From positions 1-64,000 of the forward strand of contig JAGAUV010000012.1 of NCBI GenBank assembly GCA_017620635.1: a stretch of DNA of 64,000 bases, given 5' to 3'. The notes below the pieces were generated by a model that did no database searches, was not told the DNA's origin, and saw nothing but the letters and a program-made list of their open reading frames with translations. This stretch comes from Muribaculaceae bacterium (lineage in GTDB: Bacteria > Bacteroidota > Bacteroidia > Bacteroidales > Muribaculaceae). Below are positions 26,707 through 35,784 of the stretch, piece after piece (within the stretch, counting starts at the first letter, position 1; each line of letters begins with the position of its first letter). A program made the translations under genes and the position numbers.

Positions 26707-27960
26707 ATGCCAGATTCGAATTTTATAGACTATGTCAAGATACTTTGCCGCTCAGGCAAAGGCGGCGCCGGCTCGCGCCATTTCTATCGCGCCAAATACG
26801 TACCCAAAGGAGGTCCCGACGGTGGCGACGGCGGCCGTGGCGGACATATAATCCTGCGCGGCAACCGCAACATGTGGACGCTCCTTCCGCTCAAGTACAG
26901 ACGTCATATCTTCGCCGGCAACGGCGAGTCGGGCTCCGGTGGCCGCAGTTTCGGCAAGGATGGCGACGATGTGGTGGTCGATGTTCCGTGCGGCACTGTC
27001 GTATTCGATGCCGAGACAGGAGAATATCTTTGTGAGGTTACCGACGACGGGCAGGAAGTGAAACTGCTCAAAGGCGGCCGCGGAGGTCTTGGCAACTGGC
27101 ATTTCAAAAGTGCCACCAACCGCACGCCCCGTTATGCGCAGCCCGGCGAGCCGGCCATAGAGCGTAGCGTTGTGCTCGAACTCAAGATGCTGGCCGATGT
27201 AGGTCTCGTGGGATTCCCGAATGCCGGCAAGTCGACACTCCTTTCAGCCGTCAGTGCCGCCGAGCCAAAGATAGCCGACTATCCGTTTACCACGATGGAA
27301 CCACAGCTCGGTATTGTGTCATATCGCGACAACCGATCTTTTGTCATGGCCGACATACCGGGCATCATCGAAGGCGCGAGCGAGGGCAAGGGCCTTGGTC
27401 TGCGATTCCTGCGCCATATAGAGCGAAACGCGGTGTTGCTCTTCATGGTCCCGGCCGATGCTGACGATATCGCCGAGCAGTACCGCATACTGCTCAATGA
27501 GCTTGAACAGTTCAACCCTCAGCTGGTAGACAAGCAGCGTGTGCTTGCGGTATCAAAATCGGATATGCTCGATGATGAACTGCGCGATGAAATCGCTAAG
27601 ACTCTACCAGAAGGAGTGCCTGCAGTATTCATCTCAGCAGTCACAGGGCAGGGCATTACCGAGCTCAAAGACATGCTTTGGCGTGCGATCACAGACGAAA
27701 GCAACCGCATAGAGCCATCTCAGATTACCCACCGTCCGCTCGACGGTCATCATCGTGTCCGCGAGGAGGACGAGTTCATATTCCAGTATGAACCGACCGA
27801 GGATGAGGCCGAGCAGGAAGCAGAGGATCTGCGCAGCATAAGCCCCGACTCCTGGGGCGAAGACATCGACTGGGACGACGCCGATGTTGACGAAAATTCC
27901 GACGATGACGACGGCGAGGATCCGTTTATCTACGAGGCTATCAACGACGATCGCCAATGA
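26707..27960 (+). CDS. obgE: GTPase Obg/CgtA
   Basis: An essential-type GTPase that acts on the large ribosomal subunit. It has 417 residues. The N-terminal glycine-rich Obg fold is clear ([28 protein letters not shown]). The G domain shows the P-loop [16 protein letters not shown], the TTMEPQLG switch, [14 protein letters not shown] and ISAVTGQGI. The C-terminus has a strongly acidic tail (DEDD-type residues from about 365 on), commonly seen in Bacteroidetes. prmC overlaps its stop by ATGA, then recX likewise. Confidence 0.97.
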   Translation: MPDSNFIDYVKILCRSGKGGAGSRHFYRAKYVPKGGPDGGDGGRGGHIILRGNRNMWTLLPLKYRRHIFAGNGESGSGGRSFGKDGDDVVVDVPCGTVVFDAETGEYLCEVTDDGQEVKLLKGGRGGLGNWHFKSATNRTPRYAQPGEPAIERSVVLELKMLADVGLVGFPNAGKSTLLSAVSAAEPKIADYPFTTMEPQLGIVSYRDNRSFVMADIPGIIEGASEGKGLGLRFLRHIERNAVLLFMVPADADDIAEQYRILLNELEQFNPQLVDKQRVLAVSKSDMLDDELRDEIAKTLPEGVPAVFISAVTGQGITELKDMLWRAITDESNRIEPSQITHRPLDGHHRVREEDEFIFQYEPTEDEAEQEAEDLRSISPDSWGEDIDWDDADVDENSDDDDGEDPFIYEAINDDRQ

Positions 27961-28811
27961 CAAGTATTCGCGACTGCTTTAAAGATACAGTGGGCACGCT
28001 CACGCCTGTACTTGGTTCACGGGCGGAAGCCGAATCGGCCGCACGTATCATATTCGAGGACGTTGCCGGCTATACGCGTACATTCATATTTGCCGACGGC
28101 GACCGCGAGATTACCGATTTCATGCGCAGAAAGATTAAGGCGGTGGTTGATAAGATCGTTGCCGGAGAGCCCGTGCAGTATGCCATAGGCAAAGCGCGGT
28201 TTATGGGCAACGACTTCACAGTGACGCCCGATGTGCTTATTCCTCGCCCCGAGACGGCCGCCCTCGTCGACATGATTACCGATGACTGGCAGGGAAGCAA
28301 GGACCTTTCGGTACTCGATGTTGGCACCGGCTCGGGATGTATCGCAGTCAGCCTTGCCCTGGCTCTGCCTTTCTGTCATGTCACAGGTCTGGATATCAGT
28401 GATAAAGCCATAGAAGTGGCCCGAAAAAACGCTACAGACCTCAATGCTGATGTCAGCTTCGAGAAATGCGACATACTTAAAGCCGTGCCGCCACGATCGG
28501 CCTACGACATAATAGTGAGCAATCCGCCTTATGTCACAGATTCCGAGTCGGGCGACATCGACCCCAGAGTGCTCGACTATGAACCACACTTAGCTCTCTT
28601 TGTTCCCGACAGCGATCCGTTGAGGTTCTATCGTGCAATAGCGACGTATGCCCGTACGGCGCTCAGACCGGGCGGCCGTCTCTACTTCGAGATTAACAGC
28701 CGTTTCCCTGACGAAATGGCTAAGCTACTTCAGGACGAGGGTTTTGTCCGTGTGTCGGTAACCCGTGACTATAAAGGCAACTATCGCTACGCCTCCGCCA
28801 CCACGCCATGA
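27957..28811 (+). CDS. prmC: Peptide chain release factor N5-glutamine methyltransferase PrmC
   Basis: PrmC methylates the Gln of the GGQ motif of release factors RF1/RF2, using SAM. The protein has 284 residues, close to the family norm. The N-terminal helical domain contains [20 protein letters not shown]. The SAM fold has [28 protein letters not shown] and the substrate motif [13 protein letters not shown], with the NPPY signature that contacts the Gln. Translationally coupled to obgE and recX by ATGA overlaps. Confidence 0.95.
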   Translation: MTSIRDCFKDTVGTLTPVLGSRAEAESAARIIFEDVAGYTRTFIFADGDREITDFMRRKIKAVVDKIVAGEPVQYAIGKARFMGNDFTVTPDVLIPRPETAALVDMITDDWQGSKDLSVLDVGTGSGCIAVSLALALPFCHVTGLDISDKAIEVARKNATDLNADVSFEKCDILKAVPPRSAYDIIVSNPPYVTDSESGDIDPRVLDYEPHLALFVPDSDPLRFYRAIATYARTALRPGGRLYFEINSRFPDEMAKLLQDEGFVRVSVTRDYKGNYRYASATTP

Positions 28812-29278
28812 TATCGTCCCGAAAAATAATCACGCCCGACAAGGCATTGATACGCCTCGAAGAACTCTGCGCCAGAGCCGAGCACTGTTCATATGAGATT
28901 ATGCGCAAACTGCGCGACTGGGGCATATCCTCAGGCGATGCCGACGCGATACTCATGTCGCTGCGCGAGCGTCGCTTTGTTGACGATTCACGATTTGCCT
29001 CATCATTTGTGCGCGACAGGTACCGCTATGCCCGTTGGGGACGCATCAAGATACGAATGCAGCTTAGAGCCAAACATATTGCCGCCGAAATAATCGAAGA
29101 GGCCATTGCCGGAATCGACGAGGACGAATACCGGGCTATCCTCACGGCTCTTGTCAAGGCCAAGGCTCGCACGTTCGCCGACCCGACGGCCTACGAATCG
29201 CGTACAAAAATATTCCGTTTCGCCCTCAATCGCGGTTTCGAATCATCGGAGATATCCTGTTGTATTGCTAAAATTTAA
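28808..29278 (+). CDS. recX: Regulatory protein RecX
   Basis: RecX binds and limits RecA filaments. The protein has 156 residues, typical of RecX, and consists of repeated three-helix motifs. These include YEIMRKLRDWGISSGDADAI, FVDDSRFASSFVRDRYRYAR, WGRIKIRMQLRAKHIAAEII and the last repeat ending KIFRFALNRGFESSEI. Such tandem motifs with R-rich turns are diagnostic. It is the third gene of the obgE-prmC-recX operon (ATGA overlap with prmC). Confidence 0.88.
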   Translation: MISSRKIITPDKALIRLEELCARAEHCSYEIMRKLRDWGISSGDADAILMSLRERRFVDDSRFASSFVRDRYRYARWGRIKIRMQLRAKHIAAEIIEEAIAGIDEDEYRAILTALVKAKARTFADPTAYESRTKIFRFALNRGFESSEISCCIAKI

Positions 29279-29364
29279 CATCATTTCGTCTTTGCCGGCT
29301 CAAATCGTGCCTGCCGGAATGTAAATATTATGAATTATAAGGTATAATTACGAATAATATTTTG

Positions 29365-29540
29365 TACCTTTGCAATGTTTTTATCAGGAAGCATGCTGCA
29401 AATGGTTTGTTATAATGATTAAAATGCTGCAACTTGTCAATGTAAAGCGCTAACTGCCTGGATATATTCTATTTATATTACCTCGCAGGATTTAAAGCAT
29501 GCTCAGGCATGTGATTTCGCTTTTATAAACCATCATAACG
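29365..29540 (+). promoter_or_regulatory. Promoter and long leader of the polysaccharide operon
   Basis: TACCTTTG at 29365-29372 matches the -7 element, though no good -33 element is seen. The leader to the start at 29541 is about 160 bases. It contains ATGCTGCAA twice and two GCATGC palindromes. ATGGTTT (29402-29408) can pair with AAACCAT (29527-29533), just before the start codon. A regulatory structure is possible. No UpxY/NusG-like antiterminator gene is present, unlike many Bacteroides capsule loci. Confidence 0.4.
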
Positions 29541-30821
29541 ATGAAGGATAATATAGAAATTTGCGTGATCGGACTCGGTTATGTGGGTCTCCCTCTCGCC
29601 CGTCTGTTTTCTACCAAATATAAGACAATAGGCTTCGATATGAACCAGGCTCGCGTCGATGCCATCAATGGCGGCCACGACGCCACCCTGGAGGTCGACG
29701 ACGATCTGCTCGCCGCTGCGATATGTGAGAATGGATTCCGCTGCACGACCGACATCAACGACATAAAAGACTGCAATTTCTATGTTGTGGCAGTGCCCAC
29801 TCCCGTCGACGACAATAACCGTCCCGACCTTCGGCCTTTATGGGGCGCCAGCGAGACTGTAGGAAAAGTTATATCGAAAGGCGACATTGTTGTCTACGAG
29901 TCAACTGTTTATCCCGGCGTGACCGAAGAGGAATGCCTCCCCGTAGTAGAGCGGGTAAGCGGCCTTAAATTCAACGAGGATTTTTTCGCAGGCTATTCGC
30001 CTGAGCGAATCAACCCCGGCGATAAGCTGCACACGGTGGAAAAGATAAGGAAAGTGACCTCAGGCTCTACGCCCGAGATCGCCGATATTGTAGACCGCGT
30101 ATACAACTCAGTGCTTGTCAACGGCACTCACAAAGCGCCTTCCATAAAGGTTGCCGAGGCCTCTAAAATCATCGAGAACTCACAGCGCGATGTAAATATC
30201 GCTTTCATGAACGAGTTGGCCAAGATATTCAACGCTATGGGTATCGATACGCACGACGTGATAGAGGCCGCCGCGTCGAAGTGGAATTTCATCAAACTTT
30301 CGCCCGGACTGGTCGGTGGCCATTGCATATCCGTTGACCCCTATTATCTCATTCAGAAGGCTCAGGTCTATGGCGTCCTGCCACGTGTCATGTTCTCGGC
30401 TCGTCGCCTCAACGACGGTATGGGAGCATATGTCGCCAATCAGACTATCAAGGCAATGAATCTTAAAGGACTGAAAGTCAAGGATGCCAAAATCCTAATG
30501 CTCGGCATCACGTTCAAAGAGAATTGCCCCGACATACGCAACACAAAGATTGTCGACATCTATACAACCCTGTCCGAGTACACCCACAACATCACAATCT
30601 ACGATCCCTGGGCCAACGCTGAAGCCGTAAGACAGGTATACGGCATCGATATCGTAGACAAACTCGATTCTACAGAGAAATATGACGCCGTAATCCTCGG
30701 TGTCGCACACAAGCAGTTCCTCAATCTTGACGTCCGCAGCCTTCTCTCCGACCCCGTCGGCGGAGTGGTATACGATGTCAAAGGCATCCTCCCTCGCGAA
30801 ACCGTCGACGCAAGACTGTAA
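29541..30821 (+). CDS. Nucleotide-sugar 6-dehydrogenase (UDP-GlcNAc/GalNAc or ManNAc type)
   Basis: It oxidises the C6 hydroxyl of a UDP-sugar to a uronic acid with two NAD. The protein has 426 residues. The N-terminal Rossmann motif is CVIGLGYVGLPLARLFS. Further marks are VVAVPTPVD, ESTVYPGVTEEECLP, FAGYSPERINPGDK and the catalytic Cys in PGLVGGHCISVDPYYL. The C-terminal domain has MLGITFKENCPDIRNTK. The FAGYSPERINPGDK and NCPDIRN features place it with WbpA/TviB-like UDP-N-acetylhexosamine dehydrogenases rather than plain Ugd. First gene of the polysaccharide operon; the next gene is 85 bases on. The exact sugar is inferred. Confidence 0.9.
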   Translation: MKDNIEICVIGLGYVGLPLARLFSTKYKTIGFDMNQARVDAINGGHDATLEVDDDLLAAAICENGFRCTTDINDIKDCNFYVVAVPTPVDDNNRPDLRPLWGASETVGKVISKGDIVVYESTVYPGVTEEECLPVVERVSGLKFNEDFFAGYSPERINPGDKLHTVEKIRKVTSGSTPEIADIVDRVYNSVLVNGTHKAPSIKVAEASKIIENSQRDVNIAFMNELAKIFNAMGIDTHDVIEAAASKWNFIKLSPGLVGGHCISVDPYYLIQKAQVYGVLPRVMFSARRLNDGMGAYVANQTIKAMNLKGLKVKDAKILMLGITFKENCPDIRNTKIVDIYTTLSEYTHNITIYDPWANAEAVRQVYGIDIVDKLDSTEKYDAVILGVAHKQFLNLDVRSLLSDPVGGVVYDVKGILPRETVDARL

Positions 30822-30906
30822 TATTTCTATCCTTTGAGAATGAAGCCGGCAATTCGGCAAGGATCGTAAAAGATCTCTATTTAAGTCTGGTGTCGACGGA
30901 ATAAGA

Positions 30907-32259
30907 ATGTTTAAGGCATTTCTGCATAAATTTAACAGCAGTTCCGAGCGGACAAGACTGGCGGTAAAGAATATCGCAGCCTCATTTGCGTTTAAATTTA
31001 TCAGTATTGTTGTTTCATTAATGGTAATACCGCTGACTATCAACTATCTCGATTCTTACAAATATGGGATATGGGTTACGGTATCTACCATTATTGCATG
31101 GGTGCATTATTTCGATTTCGGACTTGCCAACGGATTCCGAAACAAATTTGCGGAAGCGAAAGCGACCGAGAATATAACATTATGCAGAAAGTATGTCAGC
31201 ACCACATATGCTATAATGATGATCCTTATGGTCGTAGTATTCGGCATCTTTTATGTGGCAAATCTATTCCTGAATTGGTGTGACATATTAAATCTACCTG
31301 CGGTTTACGAGCATGAGATTAAAGAAATGTTCGTGATACTCACTGGAGTATTATGCATACAAATGATAGCTGATGTCTTGACAAAGTTGTTTGCAGGAGA
31401 CCAACGGCCGGCTTATAACGGATTGATAACAGTCGTAAGCCAAGTATTGTCATTGGCTATGATCTTGTTTCTTGTTCACTATACTCAAGGATCATTGATC
31501 ATGTTAGCGGCATATTTCTCGTCTATCCCGACTATTACGCTCGTTATCGCTACATTCTTTTTTTTTAAGACAAAACATTATAAGCCCTATAGGCCATCAA
31601 TAAAATATATTGACTTTAAGCTAAGCAAAAATATTATTGGCATGGGGGTCAAATTTTTCCTCTTGCAGATAAGTATTATTGCTATTTTGCAGTTGATGAA
31701 TCTGGTCTTGACTCGTAATTGCGGAGCGGATTCAGTAACTCTGTATAATGTGGCATATAAATATTTTAGCATCCTGTTGCTGGTCATGGGCTTGATTGTT
31801 AATCCCCTATGGTCGGCTTTTACTGATGCATTTACAAAAAAAGATATTGCCTGGATGCGAGGAACGCTTAAGAAGTGCGATCAGATGAACATACTGGTCG
31901 TATTAGTCGGTATCGTGGCATATTTCGTAGCTCCCACGTTCTATAAGTTATGGATCGGGGATACATTACAGATTCCTGACGCATTGTCGCTGTGGGTAAT
32001 GATTTTTGCTGTGGCTCAGACTATAGGTTTCGTGTACATGACACTTATCAACGGTATCGGCAGGGTAAAGATTCAGACAATATTGTTTTGCGTCTTTGCT
32101 GTTATGGCATTCCCGGTTATGTCCTTGTCGACAAGAAATTTCGGAGTTATAGGTATCGTGTTTTTGCCGACGACGGTGTATCTGGCGCAGACTTTATTCC
32201 TTAGGATTCAGCTTAAGAAACTTGTGAACGGTAACGAGTATGGCATATGGGCTGAATAA
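30907..32259 (+). CDS. wzx: Polysaccharide flippase (Wzx-like, MOP superfamily)
   Basis: The protein has 450 residues with about 12-14 membrane helices throughout. The first helix region reads NIAASFAFKFISIVVSLMVI. It contains the internal GDQRPAYNGLITVVSQVLS region usual in Wzx flippases, which move lipid-linked repeat units across the inner membrane. It sits second in the polysaccharide operon, followed directly by a Wzy-like protein. Codon use becomes AT-richer here than in the first gene, as is common for horizontally exchanged surface-polysaccharide genes. Confidence 0.88.
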   Translation: MFKAFLHKFNSSSERTRLAVKNIAASFAFKFISIVVSLMVIPLTINYLDSYKYGIWVTVSTIIAWVHYFDFGLANGFRNKFAEAKATENITLCRKYVSTTYAIMMILMVVVFGIFYVANLFLNWCDILNLPAVYEHEIKEMFVILTGVLCIQMIADVLTKLFAGDQRPAYNGLITVVSQVLSLAMILFLVHYTQGSLIMLAAYFSSIPTITLVIATFFFFKTKHYKPYRPSIKYIDFKLSKNIIGMGVKFFLLQISIIAILQLMNLVLTRNCGADSVTLYNVAYKYFSILLLVMGLIVNPLWSAFTDAFTKKDIAWMRGTLKKCDQMNILVVLVGIVAYFVAPTFYKLWIGDTLQIPDALSLWVMIFAVAQTIGFVYMTLINGIGRVKIQTILFCVFAVMAFPVMSLSTRNFGVIGIVFLPTTVYLAQTLFLRIQLKKLVNGNEYGIWAE

Positions 32260-32274
32260 ATAGATTTTTTAGAA

Positions 32275-33504
32275 GTGTTAAACGCAAATAAGATATACGA
32301 CTGGCTTATAGTCTTTCTGATCGCATTGGGAGCATTGGGCGATATGTTCGCGCCGTTTACGTTGCAGCGAATATTTGCCATACTCTTTGTCCCTGCGGCG
32401 GCGGTATTATACGTGAAGTATCGCAAGGCAATTCCATTGTGTGTTGGCCTGTTCTTTGTAATATGGATCACAGCATCTGTGATTTCGCTTATATGGACCC
32501 CCGACCGGACGGCAGGTCTCAAGGCATTGGCTTACAATATATGTTCGGTCGCTGTATATCTTGAGATCGTATTATTCTCCCTGAAAGCTAATAATCCCTT
32601 AAAAAGCATATTGATAGGCTGGACTACGTTTTTTACGATGACTTTGTTTGTCGCTCTGTGGGAGATATTTACAAACCAGCATTTGCCGTTAAACGGGCAG
32701 GACGATGTTTCGATCATGTCCATGACGGGCAAACGAGTATGGATGATATATGCCTCGGTTACGTTTACCAACTATAACACTTATGTATTGATCATACTCT
32801 ATTGTATGCCTTTTATTCTGGCTTCAATAGCATATTTCAGGCATGTCAAGTGGTGGTATTGGTTGTTGTTGGCCGGAGCTGTCTTTGTGCTTCTCATTAA
32901 TTCGTCGCGAGGCGGCATAGCATGTATGGGTCTAATGTTCCTTGTCATGTTATGGTTCTATTCCAAAAACAGGATGATAAACCGTTTTGTCCTTATTCTC
33001 ATTATAGCGGCGATGATAGGCGGCGTTCTTTATTATTCCGATTTTGTTCTCGATCAGGTAATCGGACGTTTTAGTCACCAGAATGTATTTGAGGATGATA
33101 TCCGAGAGAACATATATATGAGAGCTTTAAGGATATTAATCGAGAGCCTTGGTGTAGGGTGTGGTATAGGCGGCATTCAGGTTTCTCTGGAGCAATTGTC
33201 GGCCAATGGCGTCAGTGCGATGCACAATATGTTCCTTGAGATGCTTGTCCAGTACGGTATAGTGCCTTTCATTGCGTTTATGATAGTCCTGTTCATGACT
33301 TTCAAGTCCTTGCTTAAGTCCGACTATCCTTTATCCAGGTTTTTTGGCATTACGATGTTGCTTGTGCTGATTCCGCTGAGTGTGATCAACAGTACATATC
33401 TTCTTGATCAGAACTTCTGGATATTATGGGCGTGCTTGTTTGTGATAGGCCACCTTACTTTAGATAAACAGACAGAGCCGGAACGACAGCTTGAGGTGCA
33501 ATGA
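32275..33504 (+). CDS. wzy: O-antigen ligase/polymerase-like membrane protein (Wzy)
   Basis: The protein has 409 residues and starts at a GTG (32275) 15 bases after the flippase stop. About 11-12 membrane helices are visible. A long periplasmic loop lies around residues 265-315 and contains RFSHQNVFEDDIRENIYMRA and GVGCGIGGIQ-like residues. A conserved NSSRGGIACMGLMF follows the W-rich segment. This is the Wzy_C pattern of O-unit polymerases and ligases. Polymerase is the best call because the flippase and glycosyltransferases are adjacent. The following gene overlaps by ATGA. Confidence 0.82.
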   Translation: MLNANKIYDWLIVFLIALGALGDMFAPFTLQRIFAILFVPAAAVLYVKYRKAIPLCVGLFFVIWITASVISLIWTPDRTAGLKALAYNICSVAVYLEIVLFSLKANNPLKSILIGWTTFFTMTLFVALWEIFTNQHLPLNGQDDVSIMSMTGKRVWMIYASVTFTNYNTYVLIILYCMPFILASIAYFRHVKWWYWLLLAGAVFVLLINSSRGGIACMGLMFLVMLWFYSKNRMINRFVLILIIAAMIGGVLYYSDFVLDQVIGRFSHQNVFEDDIRENIYMRALRILIESLGVGCGIGGIQVSLEQLSANGVSAMHNMFLEMLVQYGIVPFIAFMIVLFMTFKSLLKSDYPLSRFFGITMLLVLIPLSVINSTYLLDQNFWILWACLFVIGHLTLDKQTEPERQLEVQ

Positions 33505-34403
33505 GAGATTTCTTCCATAAGCTATACTGTGCTACATACAGGCTTCCGGACTGGATGACACGCATTAAATTGGCCGGACTGACACGACGCATCATAAAGT
33601 ATATTGCCAATCCTTACGTAAGACATGCTTTTGAAGGACAGGAAAAGTTGTCGCAGGCTCAATCAGATGTCGTAATATCGCTTACTTCATTCCCAAAGCG
33701 TATTGCCACACTCTGGATTGTGATAGAGTGTCTGTTGCGGCAGACGGTGCGGCCCCGTAAAATCGTTCTGTGGCTGTCGAAAGATCAGTTTGATTCGATC
33801 GATGAATTGCCTGCTCGTTTGCTGGCACAAAGAGAACGCGGTCTTGATATAAGACTTGTCGATGGCGATATTCGCTCGCACAAGAAATATTATTATGCTT
33901 TCAAGGAATTTGCCGATTCGCCTGTGTTGCTGGTCGACGATGATATTATATACGACTCACATATGGTAGAGGATCTTGTCAGGAATTTCAGTAAGGACAA
34001 AGTTCATTGCAGCTACTCTTATCTGATAAAGCGCAATAGTAAAGGCGAGCCGATGCCATATTCCGACTGGACGCCGATATACACGACCCATCCCACCGAT
34101 AAGGATCTTTTTTTCGGCTCGGGAGGTGGCACTCTGTTAGTGCCCTCGATGTTAAAGGCTGAATCGACCGATATCGAGACTGCTCTTAGGCTGTGCCCTT
34201 CGGCCGATGATGTATGGCTCAATGCCATTGTGCGCTTGTCGGGTCTTGAAGTAGTAAAGGTACGTGAGGAAAGTTGTCTTCCTGTCATTATAAAGGACAA
34301 TCAGAAGTTGGCATCCTCAAATCAGGGCTGCAACCGTAACGACGTGCAGATCAATGCCGTCAACGAATACTTTAAAGATAAAACAGGCCAAACAGTTTTC
34401 TGA
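33501..34403 (+). CDS. Putative glycosyltransferase (DDD motif, ISLTSFPKRI family)
   Basis: The protein has 300 residues. It lacks a signal peptide. The Rossmann-like N-terminal part is VVISLTSFPKRIATLWIVIE, and LLVDDDIIYDSHMVEDLV (about 140-157) carries the metal-binding DDD. A later acidic motif is CPSADDVWLNAIVRLSG. Bacteroidetes proteins of this build are listed as capsule glycosyltransferases, possibly of the GT2-like superfamily. The sugar and linkage cannot be read. It overlaps the Wzy gene by ATGA, and the acyltransferase gene by TGATG, so translation is coupled. Confidence 0.72.
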   Translation: MRDFFHKLYCATYRLPDWMTRIKLAGLTRRIIKYIANPYVRHAFEGQEKLSQAQSDVVISLTSFPKRIATLWIVIECLLRQTVRPRKIVLWLSKDQFDSIDELPARLLAQRERGLDIRLVDGDIRSHKKYYYAFKEFADSPVLLVDDDIIYDSHMVEDLVRNFSKDKVHCSYSYLIKRNSKGEPMPYSDWTPIYTTHPTDKDLFFGSGGGTLLVPSMLKAESTDIETALRLCPSADDVWLNAIVRLSGLEVVKVREESCLPVIIKDNQKLASSNQGCNRNDVQINAVNEYFKDKTGQTVF

Positions 34404-34942
34404 TGAAACCCTCCACACTAATCTGTCTTTGCCTTTATTACGCAATCGCGCGTCACATGCCGAAGTCTCATTCATTTTTGGGACGTCTTACATTTGCCGG
34501 TAATATCAGACAATTTTTATGTCGGAGAATCTTCTTGAAAATGGGCAGGAATGTCAATATCGAGAGAGGTGCATTCTTTGGCAAAGGTACAGCGATTGAA
34601 GTTGGAGACAATAGCGGATTAGGTGTAAATTGTCACTTGCATCCAAACACTGTTATTGGCAGCAACGTGATGATGGGTCCGGACTGTTATATGCTTGATA
34701 ACACTCATAAATATGACCGTACCGATATCCCTATGATTGAGCAGGGCCTGAAGGATTCCGATAGAAGGTGTAAGGTTGTGATCGAAGATGATGTCTGGAT
34801 TGGCCGCGAAGTCATGATTATTGGTAATAAAATTATTAAAACGGGTAGTATAATAGGCGCAAGATGTTTGTTGACCAAGAATTTCCCACCATTTTCGATT
34901 GTTGGCGGAAATCCTTCACGTCTGATCAGATCGCGACAATAA
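34403..34942 (+). CDS. LbH-fold acyltransferase (serine/maltose O-acetyltransferase-like)
   Basis: The protein has 179 residues. A left-handed beta-helix of hexapeptide repeats occupies about residues 50-175. It is visible in NVNIERGAFFGKGTAIEVGD, NSGLGVNCHLHPNTVIGSNV and DVWIGREVMIIGN. This is the family of WcaF/CysE/NodL-type O-acetyltransferases that use acetyl-CoA. It probably adds an acetyl group to a sugar of the repeat unit. Coupled by TGATG overlap with the gene before it. A GT2 gene follows by 13 bases. Confidence 0.87.
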   Translation: MKPSTLICLCLYYAIARHMPKSHSFLGRLTFAGNIRQFLCRRIFLKMGRNVNIERGAFFGKGTAIEVGDNSGLGVNCHLHPNTVIGSNVMMGPDCYMLDNTHKYDRTDIPMIEQGLKDSDRRCKVVIEDDVWIGREVMIIGNKIIKTGSIIGARCLLTKNFPPFSIVGGNPSRLIRSRQ

Positions 34943-34955
34943 GAGCTATGTGGAA

Positions 34956-35768
34956 ATGAAGATCTCCGTTATCATTCCGACATATAAACCGGCCGATTAT
35001 TTGTGGAATTGTCTGATTTCACTAAAGGAGCAGACTTTCCCTAAAGAAGATTTTGAGATTATTATAGGGTTAAATGGTTGTAATGAACCATATAAATCTA
35101 TGATAAGTCGGTTTGTTAAAGATAATCTTGCCGATTATAATGTAATAATACTTCAAACTGATGAAGGTGGAGCTTCGATAGGCCGGAATATGGGTCTTGA
35201 CAAAGCACAGGGAGAATATATAGCATTTGTCGATGATGATGATTATGTATCGAAAACATATCTTGAAGAGCTGTATAGTGTCTCTGCGCCTGACATTGTA
35301 GGTTTGTCTAATGCGGTCGCTTTTGAGGATGGGACGAATGCGAAGCTTAGATACTGTATGGAAGTCGTCTATTCGGAGTGCAAAGTAAAAGGCTATAATC
35401 GCCTGAACTCTAAGGCAAGGCGCTTTTTTAACGGTCCGGTAATGAAACTGTTCCATAGATCGATTATAGGAGACCGCCGATTCGACAATAGCTTTAAGAC
35501 CAGTCAGGATTGTATATTTAACTTCCTCATAAGTGATCGCATAGATAAAGTTGCATTTACATTACCTGATGCAGTCTATTATCGCCGCGTCAGAGAGAAT
35601 AGCGCAACTACACGGACTCGGACAAAACGACAGTATATATCTAATTCCCTAAGGTGTATGTCTACGTTTACCAGGATTTATTGTTCAGGTAAATATAGTA
35701 CATATTTCTTCTTGTCGCGCATAGCGGCTGAAGCGAGGTATATCGCCTATAAAATCTTTTCTAAATAG
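34956..35768 (+). CDS. GT2 glycosyltransferase
   Basis: The protein has 270 residues from ATG 34956. A GTG at 34950 in the same frame would add two residues, but the AGAG ribosome site at 34942-34945 suits the ATG better. The N-terminus KISVIIPTYKPADYLWNCL and GASIGRNMGLDKAQGEYIAFVDDDDY (DDDD motif) mark GT2. After that come a substrate-specific middle and a short C-terminal region without membrane helices. The gene lies in the polysaccharide operon. The donor and acceptor sugar are unknown. Confidence 0.87.
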   Translation: MKISVIIPTYKPADYLWNCLISLKEQTFPKEDFEIIIGLNGCNEPYKSMISRFVKDNLADYNVIILQTDEGGASIGRNMGLDKAQGEYIAFVDDDDYVSKTYLEELYSVSAPDIVGLSNAVAFEDGTNAKLRYCMEVVYSECKVKGYNRLNSKARRFFNGPVMKLFHRSIIGDRRFDNSFKTSQDCIFNFLISDRIDKVAFTLPDAVYYRRVRENSATTRTRTKRQYISNSLRCMSTFTRIYCSGKYSTYFFLSRIAAEARYIAYKIFSK

Positions 35769-35784
35769 TTAGTTTATACGCTTC

